Shown: piece after piece, positions 1 to 9,799 of the stretch
How the letters are laid out: every line of letters starts with the position of its first letter
Numbering within the stretch: position 1 is the first letter of the stretch
Source of the DNA: Methanomethylovorans sp.
GTDB taxonomy: Archaea; Halobacteriota; Methanosarcinia; Methanosarcinales; Methanosarcinaceae
Assembly (NCBI GenBank): GCA_014361205.1
Contig: JACIVZ010000004.1
Coordinates: 1 to 45,400, forward strand
Length of the DNA stretch: 45,400 nt
Reading direction: 5' to 3'
Notes under the pieces: model-generated
What the model saw: the letters and a program-made list of their open reading frames with translations, nothing else
The model's database searches: none
Told to the model about the DNA's origin: nothing
Program-made: the position numbers and the translations under genes

Positions 1-111
1 ATCTGTTGACTTAATCATGGATGCTTGGATGTGATTGAAAAAACATATAGATCGCTGCATAAGATTATTAAAGGTAGTATACCTCTACATCATACAATCC
101 AGGTGATATAA

Positions 112-531
112 TTGATAAGAGTCTTAGCAACCGGGACTTTTGATCTGCTTCATCCCGGGCATCTAACATACCTGAAAGAATGTAAATCATTGGGAGATGA
201 ACTATATGTTATTGTTGCAAGGGATTCCATGATAAGACACAAACCCAGGCCGGTAATACCTGAAAAACAGAGAGTAGAGATGATAGGTGCTCTTAAAATG
301 GTAGACAGAGCAATTCTTGGAAATGAAGGAGATATATTTGAACCTATTATGGAAATAAAACCAGATATCATTGCTTTAGGATATAATCAGCATTTTAGTG
401 AAAAAGAACTGGAAAAAGAACTGGAAAAAAGAGGACTGCACATCCGTGTTGTAAGGATTAAAAAATCTGATAAATGTGCACTGTGCAGCAGCGCAAAAAT
501 AGTTAAAAGAATTATCGAAAGATACGGCTAA
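112..531 (+). CDS. ribL: FAD synthetase (archaeal RibL, cytidylyltransferase-like)
   Basis: Transfers AMP from ATP to FMN to make FAD, the last step of flavin cofactor synthesis in the cytoplasm. The 139-residue protein is a single nucleotidyltransferase domain with the family signature HPGH at residues 14-17, following GTFD at 8-11. The C-terminus carries a Cys pair (C122, C125), as in the characterised methanogen RibL, where these cysteines are redox-sensitive. Residues around 96-106 contain an in-frame 12-bp tandem duplication (bases 400-423, coding EKEL twice). The start is TTG, chosen because GGTGAT at 103-108 lies just upstream. The gene is convergent with the lumazine/riboflavin synthase operon, its stop only 2 bases from the aspartate aminotransferase stop, which supports a flavin role. 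The alternative would be a glycerol-3-phosphate cytidylyltransferase; context makes RibL more likely. Confidence 0.85.
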   Translation: MIRVLATGTFDLLHPGHLTYLKECKSLGDELYVIVARDSMIRHKPRPVIPEKQRVEMIGALKMVDRAILGNEGDIFEPIMEIKPDIIALGYNQHFSEKELEKELEKRGLHIRVVRIKKSDKCALCSSAKIVKRIIERYG

Positions 532-533
532 GA

Positions 534-1676
534 TTAACTTAAAACATCTCCTATGCGTTCAAGTCCTTCAAGAATGCGTTGCTGTGAAGTTGCATAGGAT
601 ATTCGTATGAAATCCCGTCCACTGTATCCGAAAGATGAACCTTGTGTCACTGATACATGTGCCTCATTAAGAAGTATATCTGTTACCTTATCTCCGCCCC
701 CATATTCAGCAACATTTGCAAACACATAAAAAGTACCTGCGGGTTTATGGCACTTAATTCCGATTGAATTCAAACCAGCTACAAGAATATCTCTTCGATT
801 ACGGAATTCTTTAACCATATCATATACTGGTTGCTGAGTTCCCTCTAAAGCAGCGATGCCTCCATATTGAACAAAAGAAGTGGCACTGCTTACTGAATTA
901 GACTGTATCTTCAAAAGACCTTTAAAAATATCAGGTGCAGCAGATACATATCCAAGTCTCCAGCCGGTCATGGCATATGCCTTGGAAAATCCATTTACTG
1001 TAATGGTACGATCCTGCATGCCATCCATCGAACCAATGCTTATATGTTGTTTTTCATAGATTATCTTTTCATATATCTCATCAGAAAGGACTAGCAGATC
1101 ATGATCTATAGCATAATCAGCAATGCATTTTAAAGTTTGTTTATTGTATACCCCACCTGTAGGATTACAGGGACTGTTTACTACAATCATCCTTGTCCTG
1201 TCAGTAATATATTCCCCTATGTCACATGGCTCGAAACCGTTCTCTGGATCTGTGGGAACCCATACGGGTTCTGCGCCTGCAAAGTGAATACATGCTTCAT
1301 ATGAGACCCAGGCAGGGTCAAAAAGAATAGCTTCTTCCCCATCTCCAAGAACTGACATCATTACTGAAAATATAGCCTGTTTTGCTCCTGGAGTAACAAG
1401 CACGTTTGATGCTTTTGTTTCCAGACCATTCTCAACTCTTAGCTTTTCAGCTATTGCTTCTCTTAACTCTTGAATGCCTGCTGCTGGAGTATAATGTGTT
1501 TCTCCCCTATACATAGCATTTGCTGCTGCAGCGCATATATGTTCTGGAGTATCGAAATCAGGCTCTCCAAGATTAAAATTAATTACATCAATCCCTTGTT
1601 TTAGCATCTCGCTTGCTTTATTGGCAGCTTTGATTGTGGCAGATTCCTGCATCCTCGCTAGTCGTGTGGAAACCAT
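534..1676 (-). CDS. aspC: Aspartate aminotransferase, class I PLP enzyme
   Basis: Pyridoxal-phosphate aminotransferase, 380 residues, expected to interconvert aspartate and 2-oxoglutarate with oxaloacetate and glutamate. Visible class I features are NPTGG at residues 171-175, the PLP lysine K232 in NGFSKAYAMTGWR, and the substrate-binding arginine in the late FIRISYA motif. The start ATG has GAGGAAT a few bases upstream on the minus strand. It is the last gene of a leftward operon (class V aminotransferase, riboflavin synthase, lumazine synthase, this gene), 25-30 bases after lumazine synthase. Substrate specificity within the class I family cannot be read from sequence, so another amino acid is possible. 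Confidence 0.85.
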   Translation of the reverse strand: MVSTRLARMQESATIKAANKASEMLKQGIDVINFNLGEPDFDTPEHICAAAANAMYRGETHYTPAAGIQELREAIAEKLRVENGLETKASNVLVTPGAKQAIFSVMMSVLGDGEEAILFDPAWVSYEACIHFAGAEPVWVPTDPENGFEPCDIGEYITDRTRMIVVNSPCNPTGGVYNKQTLKCIADYAIDHDLLVLSDEIYEKIIYEKQHISIGSMDGMQDRTITVNGFSKAYAMTGWRLGYVSAAPDIFKGLLKIQSNSVSSATSFVQYGGIAALEGTQQPVYDMVKEFRNRRDILVAGLNSIGIKCHKPAGTFYVFANVAEYGGGDKVTDILLNEAHVSVTQGSSFGYSGRDFIRISYATSQQRILEGLERIGDVLS

Positions 1677-1701
1677 AGGTATTCCTCAGATATTGTTATT
1701 G

Positions 1702-2106
1702 CTATAGACGCTTTACTAATTTTACAGCTGCCTCTACAGCTCTTTTAGCATAATCCACGCGTTCATGGGCTTCCATCCTTGACATTCCCGGACCTGCTAT
1801 CCCAAGAGTGATAGGTTTTTCATATTCTAGGGAAAGATCGGTAATCTTTCTTGCTGCATGTTGAACCACAATCTCATCATGCTTGGTAGCTCCTTCTATT
1901 ACAGAACCAATTGTCACTATTGCATCGATATCTTCCCTCTTGCAAAGTTTCTTTATGGCAAGCGGCATATCATATACCCCTGGAACCAATATTTTTTCCT
2001 TCACAGTAGCTCCCAGGAACTTAGCATGTTCCTCACCCAAAAGTTCCATCTGATAGGTAAGATCCCTATTGAATTCTGCAATAACAAAACCAAGATTTAT
2101 AGTCAT
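1702..2106 (-). CDS. ribH: 6,7-dimethyl-8-ribityllumazine synthase
   Basis: Condenses 5-amino-6-ribitylaminouracil with 3,4-dihydroxy-2-butanone 4-phosphate to give lumazine, the penultimate riboflavin step; the family forms hollow capsids of 60 subunits or pentamers. The roughly 135-residue protein shows the family pattern: FN near residue 12, [14 protein letters not shown], and the phosphate-binding [14 protein letters not shown] segment with the catalytic His. An upstream GTG at 2113-2115 and an ATG at 2107-2109 are in frame; I favour ATG 2106 because GGTGA at about 2113-2117 on the minus strand then sits 5 bases away. Second-last gene of the flavin operon and 30-50 bases after riboflavin synthase, to which it is distantly homologous in archaea. 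Confidence 0.9.
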   Translation of the reverse strand: MTINLGFVIAEFNRDLTYQMELLGEEHAKFLGATVKEKILVPGVYDMPLAIKKLCKREDIDAIVTIGSVIEGATKHDEIVVQHAARKITDLSLEYEKPITLGIAGPGMSRMEAHERVDYAKRAVEAAVKLVKRL

Positions 2107-2149
2107 CATATTCACCTTTTATTACATACACTACCTTCAAATAAATTTT

Positions 2150-3785
<1,636 letters not shown>

Positions 3786-3882
3786 ATATATCGCCTGAAA
3801 TTATGGATGAAACGAATATTCAATAAGAAATGCTTTTCGCTTTTCTATACGTTGTTGGAATTTGACTTCTTTAATGTAGACC

Positions 3883-3892
3883 TTATATATAA
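3883..3892 (-). promoter_or_regulatory. TATA box of the aminotransferase-riboflavin operon
   Basis: On the minus strand the sequence reads ATATATAAGG, a good archaeal TATA box, about 100 bases upstream of the first gene. Initiation about 25 bases downstream (near 3860) would leave a leader of about 75 bases containing the AGGCGAT ribosome binding site. It lies in the 141-base gap behind the XRE-CBS regulator gene. Confidence 0.5.
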
Positions 3893-3926
3893 TGAATGCG
3901 GGTATACGAAAGCAGAAATATCTTAT

Positions 3927-4487
3927 CTATCTGCGCAATAATTTCATTAGATCATGTTTTGTGACAACACCTGCAATCTGACCTCTTTCAAGAACGATTA
4001 CCGCCGGTGTGCTTTCCAGGAGATGGGAAACTAATTTTACATGTGTCCCGGGAGAGACAACTGGAAATGTATCACCCATAAGATCTCTTATTTTCATTTT
4101 TGATACTTCATAAGCTTTTTTCTCGGTCATTGAACGAACTATAGTCTCTTCCGAGATACTTCCAACCGGAACACCATTTTCAACTACCGGTATTTGTGAA
4201 ATGTCATTTTCTTCCATAATTTTTACTGCTACATCCACTGGTTCTTCGGCACTTATCGATATAACATTAGTATTCATAAGGTTCCTTGCCACAATCTTAC
4301 TTTCTTTCTCACTTTCATCGAATGCATCAAAAATACGTCTAAGAGTAGAAAGACGTGGATCAACGTCACCAGCTTCAATACGTGCTATCAGAGGCTGGCT
4401 TACACCTGCTTTTTTTGCCAGTTCACTCTGAGTTAGTCCAAGTTCGTTTCTTTTTTGCCTGATACTTTCAGGTGTAGGAAGGTGCAT
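3927..4487 (-). CDS. XRE-family transcriptional regulator with two CBS domains
   Basis: Predicted ligand-responsive DNA-binding regulator, 186 residues. Residues about 8-62 form a helix-turn-helix of the XRE/Cro type (LTQSELAKKAGVSQPLIARI); residues about 69-123 and 129-186 form a CBS pair, which in other proteins binds adenine nucleotides and senses energy state. The architecture matches the archaeal family of predicted regulators with C-terminal CBS domains. A TATA box lies only about 24 bases upstream of the ATG, so the transcript is probably leaderless or nearly so, and a palindrome spans the start codon, suggesting self-repression. Targets are not visible; the flavin operon lies immediately downstream. 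Confidence 0.85.
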   Translation of the reverse strand: MHLPTPESIRQKRNELGLTQSELAKKAGVSQPLIARIEAGDVDPRLSTLRRIFDAFDESEKESKIVARNLMNTNVISISAEEPVDVAVKIMEENDISQIPVVENGVPVGSISEETIVRSMTEKKAYEVSKMKIRDLMGDTFPVVSPGTHVKLVSHLLESTPAVIVLERGQIAGVVTKHDLMKLLRR

Positions 4488-4510
4488 AATTATTACTCAT
4501 AGTAATTATG
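4485..4510 (-). promoter_or_regulatory. Imperfect palindrome over the start codon of the XRE-CBS gene
   Basis: On the minus strand, CATAATTACT and AGTAATAATTATG face each other around a 3-base centre, so the arms are complementary apart from a 3-base insertion. The palindrome begins right after the TATA box and ends in the ATG itself, where a bound dimer would block initiation. An autoregulatory operator is inferred from position and symmetry. Confidence 0.5.
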
Positions 4511-4520
4511 CTATATAAAT
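4511..4520 (-). promoter_or_regulatory. TATA box of the XRE-CBS regulator
   Basis: Minus strand ATTTATATAG, centred about 28 bases before the ATG at 4487. An initiation site 25 bases downstream falls at or within a few bases of the start codon, implying a leaderless mRNA. Confidence 0.55.
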
Positions 4521-4543
4521 AATTGTAATCTCAAAAAAAGAAA

Positions 4544-4987
4544 TTACTGACCAGATTCAAATTCCATGATCTGGCCACTTTCATCTATAAAAGTAGTCTT
4601 CCCGTCTTTTGTCTCCCATTTACTTAGTACTTTCCCATTCGCATCATAAGAAATCCAGCTGAACCTTTCATTATCTTCAGAGAACATGTATTCTACTTTG
4701 GCAACCTTATCTTCCGGATTGTTAGATTTGTACTCTGCAATGCACATTTTTACGCCATCTATCTCCTTGGTACCGGTATATACCAGCGAAACTTCTTCAC
4801 CACTTGCAGGATTAGACATCTTCCATGAAGAACCTACAGGACACCAGCTATCTTTCTTACCTTGTTCTGTAGTAATATCAATTTTTTGTCCATCTTCAGT
4901 TTCAATAGTTTGAGTATCCTTACCGCCGCAACCCGAAGCGACTATGGATATCAATAATATTCCAACAATCAGCCATTTTAGAGTCAT
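4544..4987 (-). CDS. Putative secreted lipoprotein of unknown function
   Basis: A 147-residue protein that I do not recognise. Residues 1-19 are a hydrophobic signal segment ending in a lipobox-like ASGC with C20 as the lipidation site, followed by a polar linker rich in Gly, Lys and acidic residues. The mature part is hydrophilic with a repeated beta-strand pattern and two cysteines (WCPVG and MCIAEY) that could form a disulfide. It looks like a small outward-facing lipid-anchored protein, as is common in Methanosarcinales. It lies alone between the regulator and a cation exchanger, both on the same strand. Confidence 0.6.
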   Translation of the reverse strand: MTLKWLIVGILLISIVASGCGGKDTQTIETEDGQKIDITTEQGKKDSWCPVGSSWKMSNPASGEEVSLVYTGTKEIDGVKMCIAEYKSNNPEDKVAKVEYMFSEDNERFSWISYDANGKVLSKWETKDGKTTFIDESGQIMEFESGQ

Positions 4988-5057
4988 ATAATCTCCAAAT
5001 GGAGTCTTAGCTAATAAGATTTAAATTTATCGATATTATTTTGTTCAGAATCAGCTT

Positions 5058-6002
5058 TTATACATACCACACAATCAATCCTGCAACATACATGACATAT
5101 AATAAAACCATGAAAACACCTTCCCAGCGTTCAAGACATTTTTTTGTCACTCCGAAAATGAGCAATATAAAGATGAACACCAGCATCATAGGAAAATCAT
5201 AGTTTATGGACTGTTTCAGAGTTTCAAGAGAAGTTATCTGAGAACATACCCCCAAAATCAAAGTGATGTTCATGGTGTTAGCGCCAAGGATATTTCCGAT
5301 AGACAGATCCTGATGTCCTTTGATTGTTGATGAAACAGCAGTTATTAACTCAGGCAGAGAAGTGCCAAAAGCCACAAGAGTAAGACCTATTATCATTTCA
5401 GGAATGCCCACTATGCGTGCAAGTTCAATACCTGAATTTACCATTATTCTACTTCCAATCACAACAAGGGAAGCGCCTACAAGGAAAAATACAATGTCTC
5501 TATGCATTTCTCTGAAAGGCACTTTTTCTATTTTATCCACGCCAGAAAAGACAGCACGCTGTAATTTATAATTGTAGTAAAGAAATCCTATAAAGATAAT
5601 CAGCAATATAGTACCATCTATGTTTGAAATGCTTTGGTCCAAACTTATCAGGATGAGAATAATACCTCCAAGTGCCATGAAAAAACCTTTTCTTATAAAA
5701 CTTTCCACTTCTACTGAAACTGCTCTTATTGATACAACCAAACCCAGTATAAGACCAATGTTACAGATCACAGACCCAACAGCATTTCCAACTGTCATAT
5801 CAGTATGACCTATAAGCGCAGCTGTTGCAGAAACTGCAAGCTCCGGTGATGTTGTGGCAAAACTTACAATTGTTGCTCCAATTATAAATTTAGGTATACC
5901 GCTTTTTTCAGAAATGGAAACAGAAGATTCCACAAACCAGTCTGCACCTTTAGTTATCATTAACAAGCTGACTATGAAAAATAATATTGTAATAAGGATC
6001 AT
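5058..6002 (-). CDS. CaCA-family sodium/calcium-type cation exchanger
   Basis: Membrane antiporter of the calcium/cation antiporter superfamily, 314 residues with about ten hydrophobic segments. The two family alpha repeats are clear: GATIVSFATTSPELAVS near residue 42 and GLTLVAFGTSLPELITAV near residue 205, each with the conserved Pro-Glu that binds the cation, and each followed by a GN-rich second half (VGNAVGSVICN and IGNILGANTMN). It resembles the YrbG and archaeal NCX group, which usually exchanges calcium for sodium or protons; the ion cannot be decided here. No strong ribosome binding site precedes the ATG. Confidence 0.85.
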   Translation of the reverse strand: MILITILFFIVSLLMITKGADWFVESSVSISEKSGIPKFIIGATIVSFATTSPELAVSATAALIGHTDMTVGNAVGSVICNIGLILGLVVSIRAVSVEVESFIRKGFFMALGGIILILISLDQSISNIDGTILLIIFIGFLYYNYKLQRAVFSGVDKIEKVPFREMHRDIVFFLVGASLVVIGSRIMVNSGIELARIVGIPEMIIGLTLVAFGTSLPELITAVSSTIKGHQDLSIGNILGANTMNITLILGVCSQITSLETLKQSINYDFPMMLVFIFILLIFGVTKKCLERWEGVFMVLLYVMYVAGLIVWYV

Positions 6003-6076
6003 GTATGACTATGATATAGCCACATTGGATTTAAAATAAAGGGTTTACCTGTAACCCAAAGTCTGATCAGGGCAAA

Positions 6077-6604
6077 TTAATGTTCAAGCCCAAGAGATGT
6101 CACTGCAATTACTATGATTATACCTAAACCCACCATCCGTGCAGAGTGTTTTAAAATGCTTTGCTTTGCAAGTTTGCCGGAATACAGTCCAAGAATAGAT
6201 AGCACGGCAATACTAAGAATAATGGAAACCTGCAGCATGTATTCATCTAATAAAATGAAAGGTAGGATAGGAACCATTGAACCCAGAAAACTTGCCCCTC
6301 CATGAAAAATAGAATCACTCCATATCTTCTGTTTTGTCTGCTTTTCGATAGTAGTGCAGGCAAGGCTTCGAAGAAGAGGTTTTTCAAGTTCCGCGAGTTT
6401 TCCGTACTCTACAGCACTTTCAGCTAAATAAGAGCCAACACCGTTTGTAAGAGCAAGGGCTACAGCCCCGCCGAAAGCGGCATTGATTATTATAGAAGGA
6501 TCATTGACCGCATGAGATGTACCGATGACCACACCTAATACTGCCAGTATACCATCGATGCTGCCCAGTATGATATATCTTCCATGTTCAACATTAAGTT
6601 TCAT
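6077..6604 (-). CDS. VIT1/CCC1-related membrane protein
   Basis: A 175-residue membrane protein with about five hydrophobic segments. The start of the protein, YIILGSIDGILAVLGVVIG, is the pattern of the VIT1/CCC1 family and the archaeal subfamily TIGR00267, whose better-known members carry iron or manganese into vacuoles. This short archaeal form lacks a long cytoplasmic metal-binding loop, so transport of iron or manganese is an inference from the family. It lies 74 bases upstream of the cation exchanger on the same strand, suggesting a metal-ion theme, and starts in a divergent promoter region shared with the DUF89 gene. Confidence 0.7.
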   Translation of the reverse strand: MKLNVEHGRYIILGSIDGILAVLGVVIGTSHAVNDPSIIINAAFGGAVALALTNGVGSYLAESAVEYGKLAELEKPLLRSLACTTIEKQTKQKIWSDSIFHGGASFLGSMVPILPFILLDEYMLQVSIILSIAVLSILGLYSGKLAKQSILKHSARMVGLGIIIVIAVTSLGLEH

Positions 6605-6764
6605 TACAATCCAGTTCGGTTCAAGGTAAGAATATTACTATACCTTCACTTGATTTATGATATAAAGAGCTTTTTAGTACTTATAAATACATTTATTAAA
6701 ATATACGGCAACAGACTTATTTGTTATATAATGCTTATATGAAAAACATACATGGGAAATGATT

Positions 6765-7640
6765 ATGAAAGTCGATGCACAATGTTCTTACTGCTTGCTA
6801 TCAAGGATCCATTACGAATCAAAACTATCCACTGATGATGAGATACTTATAAACAATATCATGCAAGAATGCATCAAAGTCCTAAATGATACATATGCTC
6901 CGGGAGTTCCTGCGGCATTGGTATCTACTTCAATGCATAGAAAGGCATATGAACTTCTTAATGATGAAGATCCTTACAGGGACATGAAAGAACTGTGCAA
7001 CCGTACTGCTGAAAAAGTACTTCCAATCGCAGAATCCCTGATATATGAGGGGGAAAACTCTGAAACTGAACTTTTTCGAAGAGCTGTCCTTGCAGCTGTA
7101 ATAGGTAATTTCTTTGATTTCGGAGTAATGGGGCTTGAAGTTCCCATAAGCGTGTTCGATGAGACATTCAGGCAACATTTTATGAGGGGACTTGATATAG
7201 ATGACACAAACAAAATGTTTGAAATGCTTGATAATGTAGTATATGTTGCAGATAATTGTGGTGAGATCCTTCTTGACACTCTGGTTTTTGATATTATTAA
7301 AAAAATAGGTGGTCATGTAACGCTGGTGGTAAGAGGGATGCCAATACTGACTGACGTAACAATGAAGGAAATATATGAGTGGAAAATTGATAGAAAAGTA
7401 GACAGGGTTCTTACTACTGGTTCAGGATCTATTGGAGTGGATCTGGAACTTGCTCCAAAGCAGCTTCTTGAAGCTTTTGACTGCGCATCTTTAATAATCA
7501 GCAAAGGAATGGCAAACTATGAAACACTTACTGAACATGATATCGGACCTATCGCATATCTGCTTAAAGCCAAATGTAAACCAGTAGCAAGACATATTGG
7601 AGTAGAGGTAGGTCATTCTGTGGCAAAATTGTGCGAATAA
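6765..7640 (+). CDS. DUF89 damage-control phosphatase family protein
   Basis: Member of the DUF89/ARMT1 family of metal-dependent phosphatases proposed to remove harmful sugar or cofactor phosphates. The 291-residue protein has the short archaeal form with an N-terminal Cys pair (CSYC) and the family blocks VADNCGEILLDTLVFD, TTGSGSIGVDLE and IISKGMANYETL, which hold the metal-binding Asp/Asn and phosphate-binding residues. An alternative ATG is at 6759; GGGA about 10 bases ahead supports 6765. Characterised DUF89 enzymes are strongly activated by nickel or cobalt, which gives meaning to the CooT-like nickel protein gene 15 bases downstream. Native substrate unknown. Confidence 0.82.
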   Translation: MKVDAQCSYCLLSRIHYESKLSTDDEILINNIMQECIKVLNDTYAPGVPAALVSTSMHRKAYELLNDEDPYRDMKELCNRTAEKVLPIAESLIYEGENSETELFRRAVLAAVIGNFFDFGVMGLEVPISVFDETFRQHFMRGLDIDDTNKMFEMLDNVVYVADNCGEILLDTLVFDIIKKIGGHVTLVVRGMPILTDVTMKEIYEWKIDRKVDRVLTTGSGSIGVDLELAPKQLLEAFDCASLIISKGMANYETLTEHDIGPIAYLLKAKCKPVARHIGVEVGHSVAKLCE

Positions 7641-7655
7641 AACAGGTGATAATTA

Positions 7656-7844
7656 GTGTGTGAATTAAATGCAATATACTTGAAGGAAAATAACAGACAG
7701 CTGATAATGGAATCAGTTACAAAAATACTGATAGATAATGATATTATTGAGTTGAAAGATATACTCGGTGACAAAAAAAAAATAGAAGGGACTATAAAAG
7801 AAATAGACTTCTCAAAGGGGGAAATAGTTATACTTGGTAAATAA
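7656..7844 (+). CDS. cooT: CooT-family small nickel-binding protein
   Basis: A 62-residue protein that matches the CooT family: it begins Met-Cys-Glu-Leu-Asn, with the conserved second-position Cys known in the family to take part in nickel binding at the dimer interface, followed by LIMESVTKI and a closing beta-barrel-like IKEIDFSKGEIVIL. The founding member, in Rhodospirillum rubrum, is encoded with CO dehydrogenase and helps its nickel maturation. Here the start is GTG with GGTGAT at 7645-7650. It sits 15 bases after the DUF89 gene, apparently in the same transcript, and about 6.6 kb from the cdh operon, which itself needs nickel. Confidence 0.8.
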   Translation: MCELNAIYLKENNRQLIMESVTKILIDNDIIELKDILGDKKKIEGTIKEIDFSKGEIVILGK

Positions 7845-7975
7845 CTATTATTAGGTAAAGATGTATAAATTGTTTAAAGATTAAAATCTGTATGTTCAAC
7901 TTTTGATGGACATCTTTGGAAAAACATTTACCTACAAAGATGAGATAATAGGTATAAGAGATTAGAGGTATATAT

Positions 7976-8983
7976 ATGTCAAAAGTAAAAGTTGCTATAA
8001 ACGGCTATGGAACCATAGGAAAACGTGTTGCTGATGCTGTGCAGCTACAGCAGGATATGGAAGTAGTGGGTATTTCAAAGACAAAACCCAATTTTGAGGC
8101 ATTTGTTGCACTAGAAAAAGGATATCCATTGTATGCACCTGCTGATAAAATAAAAGGTATGGAAAAAGGAGGAATTGAGACCTCTGGCACAATAGAAGAC
8201 ATGATACAGGCTGCAGACATAATAGTAGACTGTACTCCAGGGGGATTGGGAGAGGAGAACAAGGCACTCTACACAAAAGCAGGTGTTAAAGCTATATGGC
8301 AAGGAGGGGAGGAACATGAGCTTGCAGGTTTCTCTTTCAATGCGGTTGCAAACTATGAAGAAGCTCTTGGAAGAGATTTTGCAAGAGTGGTTTCCTGTAA
8401 TACAACCGGACTTTGCAGGGTAATCTACCCTCTTGACCAGGAATTTGGAATAAAAAAAGTACGTGTAACACTTATGCGCAGAGCTGCTGATCCTAATGAT
8501 GTAAAGAAGGGGCCAATAAATGCAATCGTACCAAATCCAATAAAGCTGCCTTCACACCATGGACCTGATGTAAAATCTGTGATTCCGCATATCAATATTA
8601 CTTCCACAGCTGTGGTATTACCCACCACCCTTATGCATCTGCATAGTTTGAATATAGAACTGGACAAGCAATGTAATGCCGATGATGTTGTCGATCTTTT
8701 TGCTGCTCAGTCACGTATACGATTTGTTGGGCAGGGAATAACCTCTACTGCAGAAATAATGGAGCTTGCTAAAGACCTTGGACGCCCACGGGGTGATATG
8801 TGGGAAAATTGTATATGGGATCAGTCCATAACTGTGGATGACGATGAATTATACTTCTTCCAGGCTATCCATCAGGAATCCGATGTGATACCCGAGAACG
8901 TGGATGCAATACGTGCAATGATGGAACTGGAAAGCAATGGTGCCAGATCTATTGAAAAAACAAACAAAGCAATGGGTATTTAA
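7976..8983 (+). CDS. gap: Glyceraldehyde-3-phosphate dehydrogenase, archaeal type II
   Basis: NAD(P)-dependent phosphorylating GAPDH of the archaeal class, 335 residues, interconverting glyceraldehyde 3-phosphate and 1,3-bisphosphoglycerate; in a methanogen it mainly serves gluconeogenesis. The Rossmann motif INGYGTIGKR is at residues 8-17, and the catalytic Cys is C141 in SCNTTGLCR. Start ATG with AGAGGTA just upstream. The 131-base gap before it contains a TATA-like ATGTATAAAT at 7860-7869. The fructose/inositol phosphatase gene follows 11 bases later, so two gluconeogenic enzymes and NAD kinase are likely cotranscribed. Confidence 0.93.
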   Translation: MSKVKVAINGYGTIGKRVADAVQLQQDMEVVGISKTKPNFEAFVALEKGYPLYAPADKIKGMEKGGIETSGTIEDMIQAADIIVDCTPGGLGEENKALYTKAGVKAIWQGGEEHELAGFSFNAVANYEEALGRDFARVVSCNTTGLCRVIYPLDQEFGIKKVRVTLMRRAADPNDVKKGPINAIVPNPIKLPSHHGPDVKSVIPHINITSTAVVLPTTLMHLHSLNIELDKQCNADDVVDLFAAQSRIRFVGQGITSTAEIMELAKDLGRPRGDMWENCIWDQSITVDDDELYFFQAIHQESDVIPENVDAIRAMMELESNGARSIEKTNKAMGI

Positions 8984-8994
8984 AACATTTTTTT

Positions 8995-9798
8995 ATGAAT
9001 ATCGATTCAGAGCTGCTGGAACTGTGTGATAAAGTTTCTGCAGCTTCATATAAAGCAATAAAAGCCATTGTAGGTACAGCTGAAGCGTATACCACTTTAT
9101 ACATTGGTGCCGATGGCACACCGACAAAACTTATAGATGACTTATCTGAAAGTGCGATCATTCTGGAATTGCAAAAAGATGGCCGCTCCATGCGCGTAAT
9201 TAGTGAAGAGTGCGGAGAAAGAATTATTGGATTTAAACCTGAAATAACTCTGGTGATAGATCCTCTTGATGGAACCCATAACGCTGCCATGGGAATCCCC
9301 TTTTACAGTATTTCCATAGCAATTGCTGATCCATCTTTATCAAAGATCAGGTTTGGATATGTAAAAGACTTTGTTACAGGAGATGTATATTGTGCTGAAA
9401 CTGACAAAGGAGCATACCTTAATGGGCAAAGGATACATCCATCAATAAAATCAAACCTGATGGAATTCTGTGTTAGTGTATACGGATATCATCCACATGT
9501 GACAAAGACAACGAATCTTTGCCAGGCTGTACGAAGGATTCGTATTCTGGGATGTGTATCTCTTGAACTTTGTTATGTTGCCAGTGGGAAACTTGATGCT
9601 TTTGTTGATGTGCGGGGTTCTTTGCGTCTTACAGATGTTGCAGCCGGCAAACTCATCGTGGAAGAAGCAGGAGGTAAAGTAAGTGATGAGAAAGGTTGTA
9701 AGCTGATACTTCAAGATAACGTGGTGAACCGTGTCCATATGGTGGCAACAAATGGATTATTACACCAGCAGATCCTTAATATTACAGGAAGACAATGA
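8995..9798 (+). CDS. suhB: Archaeal inositol monophosphatase / fructose-1,6-bisphosphatase family protein
   Basis: Metal-dependent phosphatase of the inositol monophosphatase fold, 267 residues. Archaeal members act on both inositol 1-phosphate and fructose 1,6-bisphosphate and some also on NADP. Metal ligands are visible as E71/E72 in SEECGE, D89, D92, G93 and T94 in DPLDGT, and the late Asp in LTDVAAGKLIVEEAGG; D40-GTPTK-ID is the front signature. In Methanocaldococcus a related phosphatase domain is fused in front of NAD kinase, and here NAD kinase starts one base after this stop. That raises an NADP-phosphatase role alongside the gluconeogenic one suggested by gap upstream. Confidence 0.85.
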   Translation: MNIDSELLELCDKVSAASYKAIKAIVGTAEAYTTLYIGADGTPTKLIDDLSESAIILELQKDGRSMRVISEECGERIIGFKPEITLVIDPLDGTHNAAMGIPFYSISIAIADPSLSKIRFGYVKDFVTGDVYCAETDKGAYLNGQRIHPSIKSNLMEFCVSVYGYHPHVTKTTNLCQAVRRIRILGCVSLELCYVASGKLDAFVDVRGSLRLTDVAAGKLIVEEAGGKVSDEKGCKLILQDNVVNRVHMVATNGLLHQQILNITGRQ

Positions 9799-9799
9799 G

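Noticed and set aside
71-83. AGGTA-GTA-TACCT upstream of ribL
   Set aside because: Only 5-bp arms, likely by chance; too weak to call an operator.
9731-9799. Extended N-terminus of NAD kinase
   Set aside because: The extra 23 codons overlap the end of the phosphatase gene in another frame and do not match the family start.
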